Origin: Candidatus Melainabacteria bacterium
Lineage (GTDB): Bacteria > Cyanobacteriota > Vampirovibrionia > Obscuribacterales > Obscuribacteraceae
DNA: 64,000 bases
Assembly: GCA_012965515.1 (NCBI GenBank)
Contig: DTSE01000175.1
Coordinates: 1-64,000, forward strand
Reading direction: 5' to 3'
In this document: in pieces, positions 9,572 through 18,242 of the stretch
Layout of the letters: each line of letters starts with the position of its first letter
Position numbering within the stretch: the first letter of the stretch is position 1
Program-made: the position numbers and the translations under genes
The notes under the pieces: model-generated
What the model was told of the DNA's origin: nothing
The model's database searches: none
The model's input: the letters and a program-made list of their open reading frames with translations, nothing else

Positions 9572-9596
9572 TTACGACCTCATGGTTCGTAGCCAT
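9572..9596. repeat. attL core direct repeat
   Basis: 25 bases identical to 62977-63001, corresponding to the anticodon stem-loop and variable loop of tRNA-Arg(ACG) read on the minus strand. The bases to its left (9545-9565) read on the minus strand contain CTCATAA between partly pairing TTGG and CCAA, reminiscent of a tRNA-Met anticodon arm, and an 11-bp partial core copy CGACCTCATGG lies at 9771-9781. The site may have been used more than once. Confidence 0.7.
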
Positions 9597-9711
9597 ATCC
9601 CGCTACCTTTTTTAATTTTTCTAAAATCGCTAAAAGCTTTCCCTGTTGAGACTTTTCGGCTATTATGTAATTTGTCAAGTCTCCCCGAGTTTACTTGAAT
9701 TTTCTGCCAAA

Positions 9712-9824
9712 GGGGCCAACTGGGGGCCAACGAAAAATCAGCATCTGCGGGCATTTGACCTTATGGGCAGCGACCTCATGGGCCAATTATACTAAGATTA
9801 GAAAAAGGGGCCAACGGGGCCAAC
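9712..9824 (+). repeat. four GGGGCCAAC boxes, putative integrase arm sites
   Basis: GGGGCCAAC occurs at 9712-9720, 9723-9731, 9807-9815 and 9816-9824, as two closely spaced pairs, 115-250 bp inside the left core. The same paired box recurs at 62864-62883 near the right core in the same orientation. Paired direct repeats flanking the core are the usual arrangement of arm-type sites for tyrosine integrases. Together with the core these define the recombination sites. Confidence 0.65.
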
Positions 9825-9907
9825 GAATGCCCCGAAGCGGGTTATTAGAGACGCAAGACAAGCAGGCACTCGTCAAATGTCCCACCCTGTCGGAGATTAC
9901 AAAAAAT

Positions 9908-11113
9908 ATGGACGAAAACAACAGGATCAATTTCACCAAAAAGACGATCGAGGGTCTGGAACCACCCAGCGGCAAGCAGCAGGAGCGATACTATGACTCC
10001 AAGACGCGCGGGCTTTTCATTCTTGTGACAACAGCCGGTGCGAAAACCTTCTATGTGCGCAGAAAGGTCAAAGGCAGATCTGAGCTATACGTCCTCGGAA
10101 GGTTCCCAGAACTTACGGTTGAAAAGGCTAGAGCCAAGGCGGGCGCTTTTCATTCGGCGGTCACAGATGGAAAAAATCTCGTTGAAGCACGGCGCGCTGA
10201 GCGAGCAGAGCATACGCTCGGGGAACTATTCGATGAATATATGGAGCGGCACCTGAAGAAGAGCCGGAAAACGTGGAAGGTGCTGGAAGACAATTTCAAT
10301 CGCTACTTCGGGCACTGGAAGAATCACCGCTTGTCCGCAATCACGAGAGTTGATGTTGAGAAACTCCATCACTCTATTGGTCAGAGTCGCGGTCGTTATG
10401 CCGCTAATCGTGCGCTCGATCTCTTAAGGGCAATGTTTAACAAAGGAATCCGCTGGCAGCTCCACAAAGGCGATAACCCTGCGGTTGGCATCTCCGAGTT
10501 CACAGAACAGCCTCGGGACCGAGTTCTGCAACCGGAAGAAGTAGAACGGTTCTTCCGCGCCATTGATGAAGAGGTAGATCCAGACTTCAAAGATTTCATC
10601 ACCTTATGCCTTTTGACCGGGCAACGCAAGTCCAATGTCCTGTCCATGCGTTGGTGCGACATCGACTTTAAAGGGCACCACTGGAATATTCCAGGCGAGG
10701 AGATGAAGAACAATCAATCGCTGACATTGGCATTGAGTCAACCGGAAATCGACTTACTTAAAAGTCGCAAGAAACCCAATAGAAAAGAATTCGTTTTTCC
10801 AGGAGACGGCCGGACGGGCCATTATGTCGAGCCCAAACGAGCATGGGCGAGACTACTGAAACGGGCTGGTATCGCTGATTTACACATTCATGATTTGAGA
10901 AGGAGCCTTGCCAGCTTTATGGCGAACTCAGGCGCAGATGTCTCGCTCATCAAGAGCGCCCTGAACCACAAAGACATCAAGACGACGTTGAGTGTCTATG
11001 TGCGAACGGCTCGCAGCGCCGAGCTGAGTGCACGCGAGAAAGCGCACAGCCTGATGAAGGAATTAGCAAAGGCAAGTGATGACAGCGACCCAGCAAGTAC
11101 AGAGCAGAACTGA
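9908..11113 (+). CDS. int: tyrosine recombinase/integrase (P4-like, DUF4102 N-terminus)
   Basis: The likely start is the ATG at 9908 (GGAG at 9892), giving 401 residues; an open frame extends further upstream through the arm-site repeats but is not expected to be coding. The N-terminal domain (INFTKKTIEGLEPP...RYYDSKTRGLFILVTTAGAKTF) is the DUF4102/arm-binding type. A SAM-like core-binding domain follows. The catalytic residues are R in TGQRKSNVL (~240), H-x-x-R in HDLRR (~328-331), H in LNHKD (~355) and Y in SVYVRTA (~364). Such integrases cut and join DNA at tRNA genes, which agrees with the tRNA-Arg core repeat next to it. It should drive integration and excision of the whole element. Confidence 0.95.
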   Translation: MDENNRINFTKKTIEGLEPPSGKQQERYYDSKTRGLFILVTTAGAKTFYVRRKVKGRSELYVLGRFPELTVEKARAKAGAFHSAVTDGKNLVEARRAERAEHTLGELFDEYMERHLKKSRKTWKVLEDNFNRYFGHWKNHRLSAITRVDVEKLHHSIGQSRGRYAANRALDLLRAMFNKGIRWQLHKGDNPAVGISEFTEQPRDRVLQPEEVERFFRAIDEEVDPDFKDFITLCLLTGQRKSNVLSMRWCDIDFKGHHWNIPGEEMKNNQSLTLALSQPEIDLLKSRKKPNRKEFVFPGDGRTGHYVEPKRAWARLLKRAGIADLHIHDLRRSLASFMANSGADVSLIKSALNHKDIKTTLSVYVRTARSAELSAREKAHSLMKELAKASDDSDPASTEQN

Positions 11114-11452
11114 TAAGGTGCCCTGCAATAACTCTGTCCGCCGGATCTTGGCGACTGTGTGCGCCCTGCGTGGGAGTAGACTTGACGCTGGGCTTGCGTC
11201 CGCTAGGCTTGCCGCCGGGCAGCCAGGGAAGCGCCGCCTGGTTTTATCGTGTGTTCGTATGCTTTAGAAGTTGCGGCGCGCACACCTGCTGCGGCGGCTG
11301 CCGAAATAGCGGGCGCGAGGGGTCCCGGCGTCAAGTCGTTAGGACGACATACCTCCGGCGCTTCGTCCAAGTGTTAGTAAAATCATTCTCTGACTGTACT
11401 TCGTTAGAATCTTTCGTACGCACAATAACCCTTCTTGCGTTATATCGAAAGC
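11114..11452. other. intergenic stretch without supported gene
   Basis: About 340 bp of mixed, partly GC-rich sequence after the integrase. A weak hairpin CCAGG/CCTGG followed by TTTTAT near 11223-11248 could end integrase transcription. Short open frames here lack family resemblance or ribosome binding sites. Confidence 0.4.
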
Positions 11453-11498
11453 AAAAAAGAGGAAGGCGTCGGTGTTGAACCGAGCCTTCCTCTTTTGC
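11453..11498. terminator. strong bidirectional Rho-independent terminator
   Basis: GAGGAAGGC pairs with GCCTTCCTC, extended by TCGGT/ACCGA inside and by A-run/T-run outside (11453-11498). It lies 10 bp beyond the stop of the J-domain gene, so it ends the mobilization operon transcribed on the minus strand and can also stop transcription coming from the integrase side. Confidence 0.9.
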
Positions 11499-11507
11499 AT
11501 GTTCGTG

Positions 11508-12344
11508 CTAGTTGTTCGGTGGTGGCGCTGGTGGTGCGAATGGCCACGTCGAATCTTGCTCGCTAGGGGGCGTTATGTCTTCAATATATTGTCGCCAAGT
11601 GCTTGGATTTCGATCCGGGTATCTCTCGTAGGGTGGGATATAGCGTTGAACCGGCGGTGAACTTTCCGGCAAAGCATATGACGGAGGACTCGGTTGTTGG
11701 TCTTTTTGTTTGAATTGCGATTGGAATTCGTCCCATTGTTTGCCTGTCCAGTGCACCAGATCTCTTGCAGAACAACCGACCCAGCAGTAACCGATTAAGG
11801 CGACAAACGTGACTGCGATCACGAGAGAGCATTTCCATCGAAGCACTTCCTCCTTTCGCAAAGTTTCGTTCTTCATTGCAGCATCCGCTGCTTGCTGTTT
11901 TTGATGTGCGCTTTGTGCAGCTTGTGTGGCTCGTTGAGCCGCCTCCGCTTCTGCTTCTTTCTTTTCTCGTTCTGCCGTGCGTTTTCTAGTTGCTTCCTCC
12001 TCTTGTCTTTTTCTCTCTGCTTCCGATGGACCGGACGAAGAGCTTGAGTTGTTATTTTGATTGTTGCTCTTGTTTTGAGTGCTGTTTGGCGGCGGGCCGG
12101 CCGCCGCTGATTGACAGCGGCAGCTCGGTCCATGTTTGTGTTCTGATTCGAAATGCTTTTTCAGCTTTTCGAAGTTGTTGTTGATTTTCTTTAGTTCTTC
12201 CTCGGCTTCTCGTTTTGCATCTTGGCTGGACATGCGGTCTGGATGCCATACAAGAGCGAGTCTTCGATATCGACGTTTGATTATGTCGAACGCAGCCCCC
12301 GGTTCTAGCCCGAGGGCTTGATATGCCTTGTGGAGATCGTTCAT
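11508..12344 (-). CDS. J-domain (DnaJ-like) single-pass membrane protein
   Basis: Starts at the ATG that overlaps the stop of the upstream gene as ATGA (12344-12341), giving 278 residues. Residues ~3-65 are a J domain: YQALGLEPGAAFDIIKRRYR, then LVWHPDRM with the HPD tripeptide that stimulates Hsp70 ATPase, then the K/E-rich fourth helix. A Gly/Pro/Asn/Ser-rich linker, a highly charged coiled coil (~110-160) and one membrane helix (LVIAVTFVALIGYCWVG) follow, then a Pro-rich tail. It is the last gene of the mobilization operon, just before the terminator. A role in recruiting the host Hsp70 to the transfer machinery is a guess from context. Confidence 0.75.
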   Translation of the reverse strand: MNDLHKAYQALGLEPGAAFDIIKRRYRRLALVWHPDRMSSQDAKREAEEELKKINNNFEKLKKHFESEHKHGPSCRCQSAAAGPPPNSTQNKSNNQNNNSSSSSGPSEAERKRQEEEATRKRTAEREKKEAEAEAAQRATQAAQSAHQKQQAADAAMKNETLRKEEVLRWKCSLVIAVTFVALIGYCWVGCSARDLVHWTGKQWDEFQSQFKQKDQQPSPPSYALPESSPPVQRYIPPYERYPDRNPSTWRQYIEDITPPSEQDSTWPFAPPAPPPNN

Positions 12345-13012
12345 GAAAATATTGCCTTTTGAATGTCGCCCAGTAGAGCGAATAATGCGAGTGCGCTTAG
12401 TGAGATTAGCCACCATGGTGGGGCGGGAAGCCTGGTGTCGGTCTCGTCTCCAACTTGAATGCCGGGACCTATACGCATTTCGATTGAGTCTATTACGCCA
12501 GTTACGATGGAATCGCAGGCTCGGAATTGGACACCCTCCACTTTCGGAGCAAAATCCAGGTAGACCAGAGTGGTATCTCTACCGGTATCACTTAGTGTGA
12601 TCTCCAGCCCCACATGTCTTTGAAGGCGCTCTTTTCGTGTGTGTATTTGTCCCCGTTGATCCATGTCGTAATGAATCTGTTCGTCAGTAAATCTGAGGTC
12701 GGCGGTTATTTTGCCGCTCTGGGTGTCGGCACTAGCGATGTGCCATTTGTCACCGAAGTTATATGAGATGTCTGCCAAAAGTTCTCTGACTTTGGCGAAA
12801 GCTTGTTTGACCGGAACCTTGTATTCTCGTGGTACCGGATGGAGAAAGTTATATCTTTGAATTCGTGCCTGGTGTAGGAACGGCCATGCTGCCCATATTC
12901 CCGCTACCAGACCGGGGAAAGTACCAGCTTCATTGTTGTGAAGCACTATTTGCCCAAGGAAAGCTCCAGTGAGCAAGAAAACGAATACGCCTAACGTGAC
13001 TACCATTCCCAT
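12341..13012 (-). CDS. hypothetical membrane protein of the mobilization operon
   Basis: A protein of 223 residues with two N-terminal membrane helices (VVTLGVFVFLLTGAFLGQIV and a second near 33-48), a soluble alpha/beta-looking domain (~55-185), and a C-terminal helix LISLSALALFALLGDI. I recognise no family. It overlaps the upstream gene by 1 nt (TAATG) and the J-domain gene by 4 nt (ATGA), so the three are translated as a coupled unit. Membrane location suggests it could anchor relaxosome or coupling components, which is inference only. Confidence 0.6.
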   Translation of the reverse strand: MGMVVTLGVFVFLLTGAFLGQIVLHNNEAGTFPGLVAGIWAAWPFLHQARIQRYNFLHPVPREYKVPVKQAFAKVRELLADISYNFGDKWHIASADTQSGKITADLRFTDEQIHYDMDQRGQIHTRKERLQRHVGLEITLSDTGRDTTLVYLDFAPKVEGVQFRACDSIVTGVIDSIEMRIGPGIQVGDETDTRLPAPPWWLISLSALALFALLGDIQKAIFS

Positions 13013-13545
13013 TATCGTTCTGCCCTATCTGAATCTTCGAAATCGAAGCCGACTCCGAAGTCATCGATGTTGCAGGCTTTGCACCAGTGATGGAGATGTG
13101 CCTCGATCATTTGTCCGGTATTTTGAAAGTGGAGTAGTTCTTCCTCCGCGTCGAGCACATGGTGGTTACCTGTTCCCCAGTGCCGCACTAGATAGACGAT
13201 ATTCATTCTGAGCATCGCCTCTGCGTTATCGACCTTTCCTTGCTCCCAGAGAAATCTCGCAAGAGCGACGCATATTGTGGCTGCATTCAGTGACATTTCA
13301 TTCGCTTCGAACAGGCTGATTGCGTCTATGTAACATCGCTCTGCCAGGAACGGCTCGCAGAGTCTTGCGTAGAGTCCTGCCATGCAGGAGAGTGACCAGG
13401 CGGCATCAAATTTGTCGTCGCGCTTGTCACTGCATTTGGTGCCTTCGAAGATTTCTTTGAATCGTCGGAGCACTATCTCGATTTCACGTTTGTCTGAAGC
13501 TACACAGTACATTCTGTGCATCAACGTGTATGTTTCAGGTTGCAT
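13012..13545 (-). CDS. TPR-like helical protein of the mobilization operon
   Basis: A protein of 177 residues, all helical in appearance, with TPR-like units (AAWSLSCMAGLYARLCEPFLAE, then AATICVALARFLWEQGKVDNAE). The C-terminus has a Cys/His patch (EAHLHHWCKACNIDD). No signal peptide, so cytoplasmic. It follows the coupling ATPase gene by 44 bp and overlaps the next gene by one base. Likely a scaffold or adaptor; the specific role is not visible. Confidence 0.6.
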   Translation of the reverse strand: MQPETYTLMHRMYCVASDKREIEIVLRRFKEIFEGTKCSDKRDDKFDAAWSLSCMAGLYARLCEPFLAERCYIDAISLFEANEMSLNAATICVALARFLWEQGKVDNAEAMLRMNIVYLVRHWGTGNHHVLDAEEELLHFQNTGQMIEAHLHHWCKACNIDDFGVGFDFEDSDRAER

Positions 13546-13589
13546 ACTTTTTGTTCTCCTTCTGTGAGGTTATTTTGGATTGTGTTTGA

Positions 13590-15554
13590 CTAGTCGGCGA
13601 AATCAGGAGCGTCGCTATTGGCTTTGCTGCTGTTTTGCAGATGCGCATGTTGATCAGGATTGCGTCTGTTTCCACGATCTGTGGAGTTTTGTCTGTTTTG
13701 GTCGTAGCGTTTTTGATTTCGAGATTTGTTATTTCGCCATGATTTGTTTTTCCTTTCCTTGTCGGCATCATTCTCTTCCTTCGGGATGCGGCTCTTAATG
13801 TAGCCTCGTTTGCGAACGAACTCTGTGACTATGTGTTTTTCTCGAAGCGGTGGGTCGTATCGCAGTGCCTCGTCGTATGCAGTTGGGGAGATGAGCGGCA
13901 ACTTGAGAGGATTCGAATCTGGTGCGAATATGACTACTTCGTTTTTCAATCCGATCAATTCATCGGGTGTTATAAGAGCACGTCCCTGAATCATTTCGTG
14001 GACTCTGCCGTTGTCATTGACCGTCGCCTCCTCGATAGTGGTTCGTCCAATCGCCTCGCTCAGATCTCTAGCTTCCGTAAATGTTTTCTGCTTGAAGTAG
14101 ACCTGCGTTGCGGGCATGTCGATGATTATTTGCGCTTCCTTACGGCTGTAAACTTGCTCGAGTTGAAAGTAGTTTTGGAAACCTAGAACCAGACCGATCT
14201 TGTTTTTTCTGATTATTGAAAGCGTGTCTCCTATTCCTGAGATTTTGCCGAAGTTTGTGAACTCGTCGAGAAGCATTGTGATTGGATATCGCATCTGCTC
14301 TCTCACTTCTAAGATATGGTCGAGAAGGAAGTTCACCATCAACGAACCGATTAGCTTGCTGTCTCTGCTCCGGCTTGGAACGGCGATATAGAAGGTGAAT
14401 AGCTCGTCTTTTAATTTGTCGAGATCGATGTCTGTTGTTTCAGTAAGCGTCACCATTTGGTCAGTCATCCACGGATTGAGCTTTGTGATTAAGCCTGAGA
14501 AAACTCCGTATCGAAAGTCTGTTTCTCCACTGAGTCGCATCCATCCTTCGAACTCCATTTGAGCCACTTCTGATGGGCTGTCGCGTAGAACCTTGGCTAA
14601 CTGATCTGGTCCAGTTAGGAGTAGCCAGCGCAGTGCACCGAAGTGTCCATACTCTGGAGGTCCGGCTGCTGCGTGCAGTATCAGTGGAATGAGAAGAAGT
14701 TTTTCTGAGCGATTCCAGGTTTGCTCACCCCTTGCTTCAGTTGATTCGCCGTTTAGGATAATTAGGTCTGCTAGCTTTTCTGCTAGTAGCGCTTTCATTT
14801 CTTCGGGCGCTCGCCTCACTCGATCAATTGGGTTGATACGATGAGAAGTGAGGTCTGATGCATTGAAGCAGTATATTTGGTGACCGGCCATCTTTCGCCA
14901 TCCGGCTGTTAGTTTGTAGAGTTCGCCCGACTCGTAGCCGGGCGTTGCCTCCGTAACAACCATGCTGGTTCCAATTCTTTCAACAAGTTGCGGGATGAAA
15001 AATCCTCGCGATTTTCCTACGCCGGTTCTGCCACACACCAGTGCATGAGCATGTGTCCACAGCTCCGGTACTTGAATGAATTGATTGTCACTCGTCCTCC
15101 CTATGATTAGTCGTTTTGGATCAGGTATATGTTGGATGTAACCTGCGGTTTTTAATTCGTTCAGTGTGCCCCATCGGGCGGCGCCGTAGACTGTACTTGG
15201 TTGCTTGTGTGTTCTGGCTTCGGATGCGCGTTTCGCATCATGTTGAAGTTCGAGGAGAATCTGGTCGCATCTTTTTTGACAGTCGCTTTGTGTACCTCCT
15301 CCTTTCTTTTCTTCGATGTCTACTGTAACAAGCATGTCATTGCGGGTGGTGCTCCTCCAGCGCACCACTACTCGATATTCATGCCGCCACCAGTCGCGAC
15401 CTATTTGCTCATCGAGCCGCTCGACGGCAAGAATCTGGTCTAGCTGTTTGCTTGCTCGGGAGACCTGGTACCCAAGTCTGTCAAGCACGTTCACGGCTAA
15501 CACCGGAAAGTCCTGGGCATTGGTTTCGACAATGCCCGAATCGTTTACTTTCAC
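13590..15554 (-). CDS. VirD4/TraG-type coupling ATPase without N-terminal membrane anchor
   Basis: A protein of 654 residues. Walker A is CGRTGVGKS at 174-182 and Walker B is ITMLLDEFTNFG near 425-435, with the type IV coupling-protein signature of a large all-alpha domain between them. The C-terminal region contains GRALITPDELI.L and PLKLPLISP, also typical of VirD4/TraG. The first 120 residues, where VirD4 normally has two membrane helices, are instead a soluble-looking alpha/beta region (RVVVRWRSTTRNDMLVTVDIEE). The C-terminal ~60 residues are Asn/Arg/Lys-rich. The relaxase gene ends 5 bp upstream. It should bring the relaxase-DNA complex to a secretion channel, which is not encoded here. 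Confidence 0.85.
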   Translation of the reverse strand: MKVNDSGIVETNAQDFPVLAVNVLDRLGYQVSRASKQLDQILAVERLDEQIGRDWWRHEYRVVVRWRSTTRNDMLVTVDIEEKKGGGTQSDCQKRCDQILLELQHDAKRASEARTHKQPSTVYGAARWGTLNELKTAGYIQHIPDPKRLIIGRTSDNQFIQVPELWTHAHALVCGRTGVGKSRGFFIPQLVERIGTSMVVTEATPGYESGELYKLTAGWRKMAGHQIYCFNASDLTSHRINPIDRVRRAPEEMKALLAEKLADLIILNGESTEARGEQTWNRSEKLLLIPLILHAAAGPPEYGHFGALRWLLLTGPDQLAKVLRDSPSEVAQMEFEGWMRLSGETDFRYGVFSGLITKLNPWMTDQMVTLTETTDIDLDKLKDELFTFYIAVPSRSRDSKLIGSLMVNFLLDHILEVREQMRYPITMLLDEFTNFGKISGIGDTLSIIRKNKIGLVLGFQNYFQLEQVYSRKEAQIIIDMPATQVYFKQKTFTEARDLSEAIGRTTIEEATVNDNGRVHEMIQGRALITPDELIGLKNEVVIFAPDSNPLKLPLISPTAYDEALRYDPPLREKHIVTEFVRKRGYIKSRIPKEENDADKERKNKSWRNNKSRNQKRYDQNRQNSTDRGNRRNPDQHAHLQNSSKANSDAPDFAD

Positions 15555-15559
15555 GTTAA

Positions 15560-17110
15560 TTACCTCGTAAAGTCCAGTCCGCGATCTCTTTTCTCGCGAT
15601 CATTTTCTTTCTCTTTTCGACGGCGTTTGCGCTCGTCCTTGTTTTCATCAATAGCCTTGTCTATGTCGTCAATCGTGTCTTGATCGCGCCTTTTCTCTTC
15701 ATGCGTTCGTTCAGGTTTGACGTACTCTTGATGTTTATTTCGTTTCGCATCTTCGAGATTGTCTTTTGCCTCCTTCAGGCGGTCTCGGTTGTCGCGAAGA
15801 TCGATCCACCGGACAAGTTCATTGGCAATTGATGCGCCTTGCATAAAGAGCCCGACAACAGGGTTAGACATCATTTGCTGTTGCAGCGGATTCACATAAC
15901 GGTTTGCATTGGGAGATGTTTCAGCAGCGCCCTGTCGTCCGAATCGATCTTTCGATAGTTGTAGCTGTCGGTCTGTCACTCCTGCCCATCTTGCTCTATC
16001 GGCATTTTCCATCCAGCCTTTCAGCTTCTGATACTGTTCTATCGGCAAGCGCTCGGCTTTGGGCGCTCGGAGCTTGTTGTCCAGCTTTACTAGTTTTTCG
16101 TAGGAGCTGTTTTTGTCGTACTTCTGTCCTTGATATTCAAATGCCTCCTTTTCTTTTCTCGGTTGTTTCTGCTGCTCCTTTGACTGATCAATTTGCTTGG
16201 GGTCTCGCGAGCGCTCTTTCTCTTTTATCCAGGCGATTAGTTTTTTGTATTCCATCGTTGAAATTCGTTCGTCGTGGTTATCCCACAGATAGGTGTTTAG
16301 TTCTTTTAGCTCGGTTATTGAATTTTCTCTGGACCATTCTTTGCCGGCGGCTTGAATTGTCTCTCTTGCTTGAGGCTCTCGCCTTACGTTTTCAGAGTCC
16401 TTTCCGAGTTTCGGCTCTCTTTGTTTTTCCTCCTGCTCTATTTTCCATTTGTTGTAAGGTTCATATTGTTCTCTGATGATGTTTTTGTGGAGCCAGGGAA
16501 GTTCGAGTCCCTCCTTGATTCGCTCCTGGCGTTGCGCTTCGCGCTCTTTTTTTCTGGATTCAATACGCTCCCGGTCCTTTCGGTCTCGTTCCTCCCGGGC
16601 ATAAGCAAACTCGATTGGTCGGGTGCGTTCTAGGTGTCGGTCACCCCACTCTCTTAGTTTTGGATAGTCGTCTTTGTCGATTCGAACAGCTTTTCCGTTT
16701 TTGTCTTGTCCAAGGATCACGACATGAATATGGTGATGGGCTGTGTTGTTATGTTCGACCGCCATCCATTTCAGATCTTGTCCTTTTTCGGCGGACAGTT
16801 GTTTCATGATTTCACGCGTGTACTCCTGTTTGTCGAGGGGCTCAACTTCAGGAGATAGCGTCAACTTATGCGCTACCACCTTACTGTCTTCGAGTTCCTT
16901 GATGGCCTTTCGGAGAGATCGGCCATCAAGGTTCTCTTCTGATTCGTCGAAGAATGTTCTTCCGTCAGGGGGTTTGTCATCGCCGGGTCTGTGTTGAATG
17001 TATTTCACATGGGCAAGGGTCCGGGCGACTGCCACTACTTTTGGTGAACGGCCTTTTACACGACTCTTCTTGTCCCTGGCTGAAATATAACCGTGGATGA
17101 CAACGTTCAC
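15560..17110 (-). CDS. relaxase, MOBP/VirD2-like
   Basis: A protein of 516 residues starting with GTG at 17110, which overlaps the upstream stop as TAGTG. Motif III is EHNNTAHHHIHVVILG, with the histidine triad at 120 and 125-129 that binds the catalytic metal. A tyrosine in HVKYIQHR (Y37) sits where MOBP relaxases keep their nicking tyrosine. The rest is a long charged region (~165-400, Glu/Arg/Lys-rich, probably coiled) and a C-terminal tail. It nicks the transfer origin and stays bound to the 5' end. The ribbon-helix-helix gene is upstream and the coupling ATPase downstream, the classic mobilization order. Confidence 0.9.
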   Translation of the reverse strand: MNVVIHGYISARDKKSRVKGRSPKVVAVARTLAHVKYIQHRPGDDKPPDGRTFFDESEENLDGRSLRKAIKELEDSKVVAHKLTLSPEVEPLDKQEYTREIMKQLSAEKGQDLKWMAVEHNNTAHHHIHVVILGQDKNGKAVRIDKDDYPKLREWGDRHLERTRPIEFAYAREERDRKDRERIESRKKEREAQRQERIKEGLELPWLHKNIIREQYEPYNKWKIEQEEKQREPKLGKDSENVRREPQARETIQAAGKEWSRENSITELKELNTYLWDNHDERISTMEYKKLIAWIKEKERSRDPKQIDQSKEQQKQPRKEKEAFEYQGQKYDKNSSYEKLVKLDNKLRAPKAERLPIEQYQKLKGWMENADRARWAGVTDRQLQLSKDRFGRQGAAETSPNANRYVNPLQQQMMSNPVVGLFMQGASIANELVRWIDLRDNRDRLKEAKDNLEDAKRNKHQEYVKPERTHEEKRRDQDTIDDIDKAIDENKDERKRRRKEKENDREKRDRGLDFTR

Positions 17111-17553
17111 TAGTTGTTCACCACCTTCTTCATTGTTTCAGCAATTTCTCGCTCGTCGTTTTCGACGTGTCGCGCCATACGTTGCTTGGCTTTTGATGCT
17201 GCTGATTCGAATGCTTTTCGAGCGTTTTCATCGTCCGGCAGTGACATCCAACTCAGTTCGTATAGAGTTCCAATTGCGCGACCCTGTCGAGCAAGCATTT
17301 TGCAGATACGGTCGACGCCGCTGTTAATGGCTTTGATCAATCCGTCTGTTGCATATCTGATTGCTTGAGATACCTCAGCTTCTTTTCCTTTTCCTCCTAA
17401 TTTTTCGTGATTGTCTAGATACCATCGAATTGCTTCTCTTGCTACTTCTGTTGATGCAAGATTTTTTGCCTTGGCTTTTTGAGTCAGTCGCTCTCTGTCC
17501 TCAGCCGCTAGTCCGACATAAATTTGGTGATAGATTGTTTTTGTTCTTGGCAT
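17110..17553 (-). CDS. ribbon-helix-helix relaxosome accessory protein (MobC-like)
   Basis: A protein of 147 residues. The N-terminal ~50 residues have a short beta strand (HQIYVGL) followed by two helices (ERLTQKAKAKNLASTEVAREAIRWYL is the region), the ribbon-helix-helix layout of proteins that bind the transfer origin. The remainder is helical and charged. It overlaps the relaxase start by one base, so the two are translationally coupled. It probably binds DNA near oriT, helps the relaxase nick, and represses its own promoter. The function is from family layout and position. Confidence 0.75.
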   Translation of the reverse strand: MPRTKTIYHQIYVGLAAEDRERLTQKAKAKNLASTEVAREAIRWYLDNHEKLGGKGKEAEVSQAIRYATDGLIKAINSGVDRICKMLARQGRAIGTLYELSWMSLPDDENARKAFESAASKAKQRMARHVENDEREIAETMKKVVNN

Positions 17554-17855
17554 TTGTTGTACTCATCCTAAAAATGCACGCCTGATGGGCGATTTCGGCT
17601 TAGACTATGATTTAAAACCGAGCGCGCGATTGAGACTAAGACTAAAAACCTAGTAGTGAAGCCACTTTCGGGGTTCGACCTAGTCATATGTATCTTGCAT
17701 TACTGAAGAGTCAAGCCTCTCCGTAATGTCTCGCTGCGCTCGGTTGATTGTTGCGCGTCGGTGCCACCTCCTCGCGGCGACACCGTATGTGGTTATTGTG
17801 GGTTTATGATGTTTTGTACTGTTTCTGATGTTGTTGGCGATTGTTCTGGTGCTTT
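17554..17855. other. candidate oriT / mobilization promoter region
   Basis: This ~300-bp gap upstream of the ribbon-helix-helix gene is where mobilizable elements keep oriT. CATTAC (17698-17703) and GTAATG (17723-17728) form an inverted repeat with an inner AGAG/CTCT. The bases just left of it, TATCTTGC (17691-17698), resemble the MOBP nic consensus (YATCCTGY). A small hairpin AGTG/CACT lies near 17655-17666, and CCTAG-containing repeats flank it (17649 and 17679 regions). The exact nic site is not provable by reading. Confidence 0.4.
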
Positions 17856-18242
17856 CTATCTTTTGTTCTGTCTTCCAGAGCCATTTTTGAGCGTCTCTGC
17901 CAGGAGATTTACTCCGGACACGAGAACATTACCCAAGACTCTAAACAGAGTTATTAGAAGGGTGCTGAGCAGGCTTATAAGAGCCTTTACCATCTGCCCG
18001 ACAATGTCGAACACTGGATTCAGAACCATGCTCGGATTACCTCCGGCAATACCAACAAGAACCATCAACATGAAGAGAAGTAGGAGAATCTGTTCTATTC
18101 CGCCAAGCGGCGATGACATTGAAGTCACTGTTCCACCTCCTGTCACCGGTGAGTTTCGAGAGAAGGAAGCATGCGCGCCGTCCAAGTCATCGCGCGAACT
18201 CACCAGGTGACTAAATGTTGTTTCTATATTTGAACCAGACAA
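17856..18242 (-). CDS. small membrane protein upstream of mobilization genes
   Basis: A protein of 128 residues. After ~45 polar residues come two membrane helices: QILLLLFMLMVLVGIAGG and a second amphipathic-to-hydrophobic stretch (VKALISLLSTLLITLFRVLG). The tail is basic. Arrangement and size recall small pilin-like or TrbC/VirB2-type proteins, but the sequence gives no family. It is separated from the mobilization operon by the candidate oriT region. Confidence 0.5.
   Translation of the reverse strand: MSGSNIETTFSHLVSSRDDLDGAHASFSRNSPVTGGGTVTSMSSPLGGIEQILLLLFMLMVLVGIAGGNPSMVLNPVFDIVGQMVKALISLLSTLLITLFRVLGNVLVSGVNLLAETLKNGSGRQNKR

Noticed and set aside
9695-9907. Upstream extension of the integrase frame (71 more residues)
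   Set aside because: It reads through the repeated GGGGCCAAC boxes and gives low-complexity sequence unlike any integrase N-terminus; ATG 9908 begins the conserved domain.
11458-17553. Full conjugative element (ICE) rather than mobilizable element
   Set aside because: No VirB4-like ATPase, VirB6/8/9/10 or pilus genes were found in the window; only relaxase and coupling functions are present.
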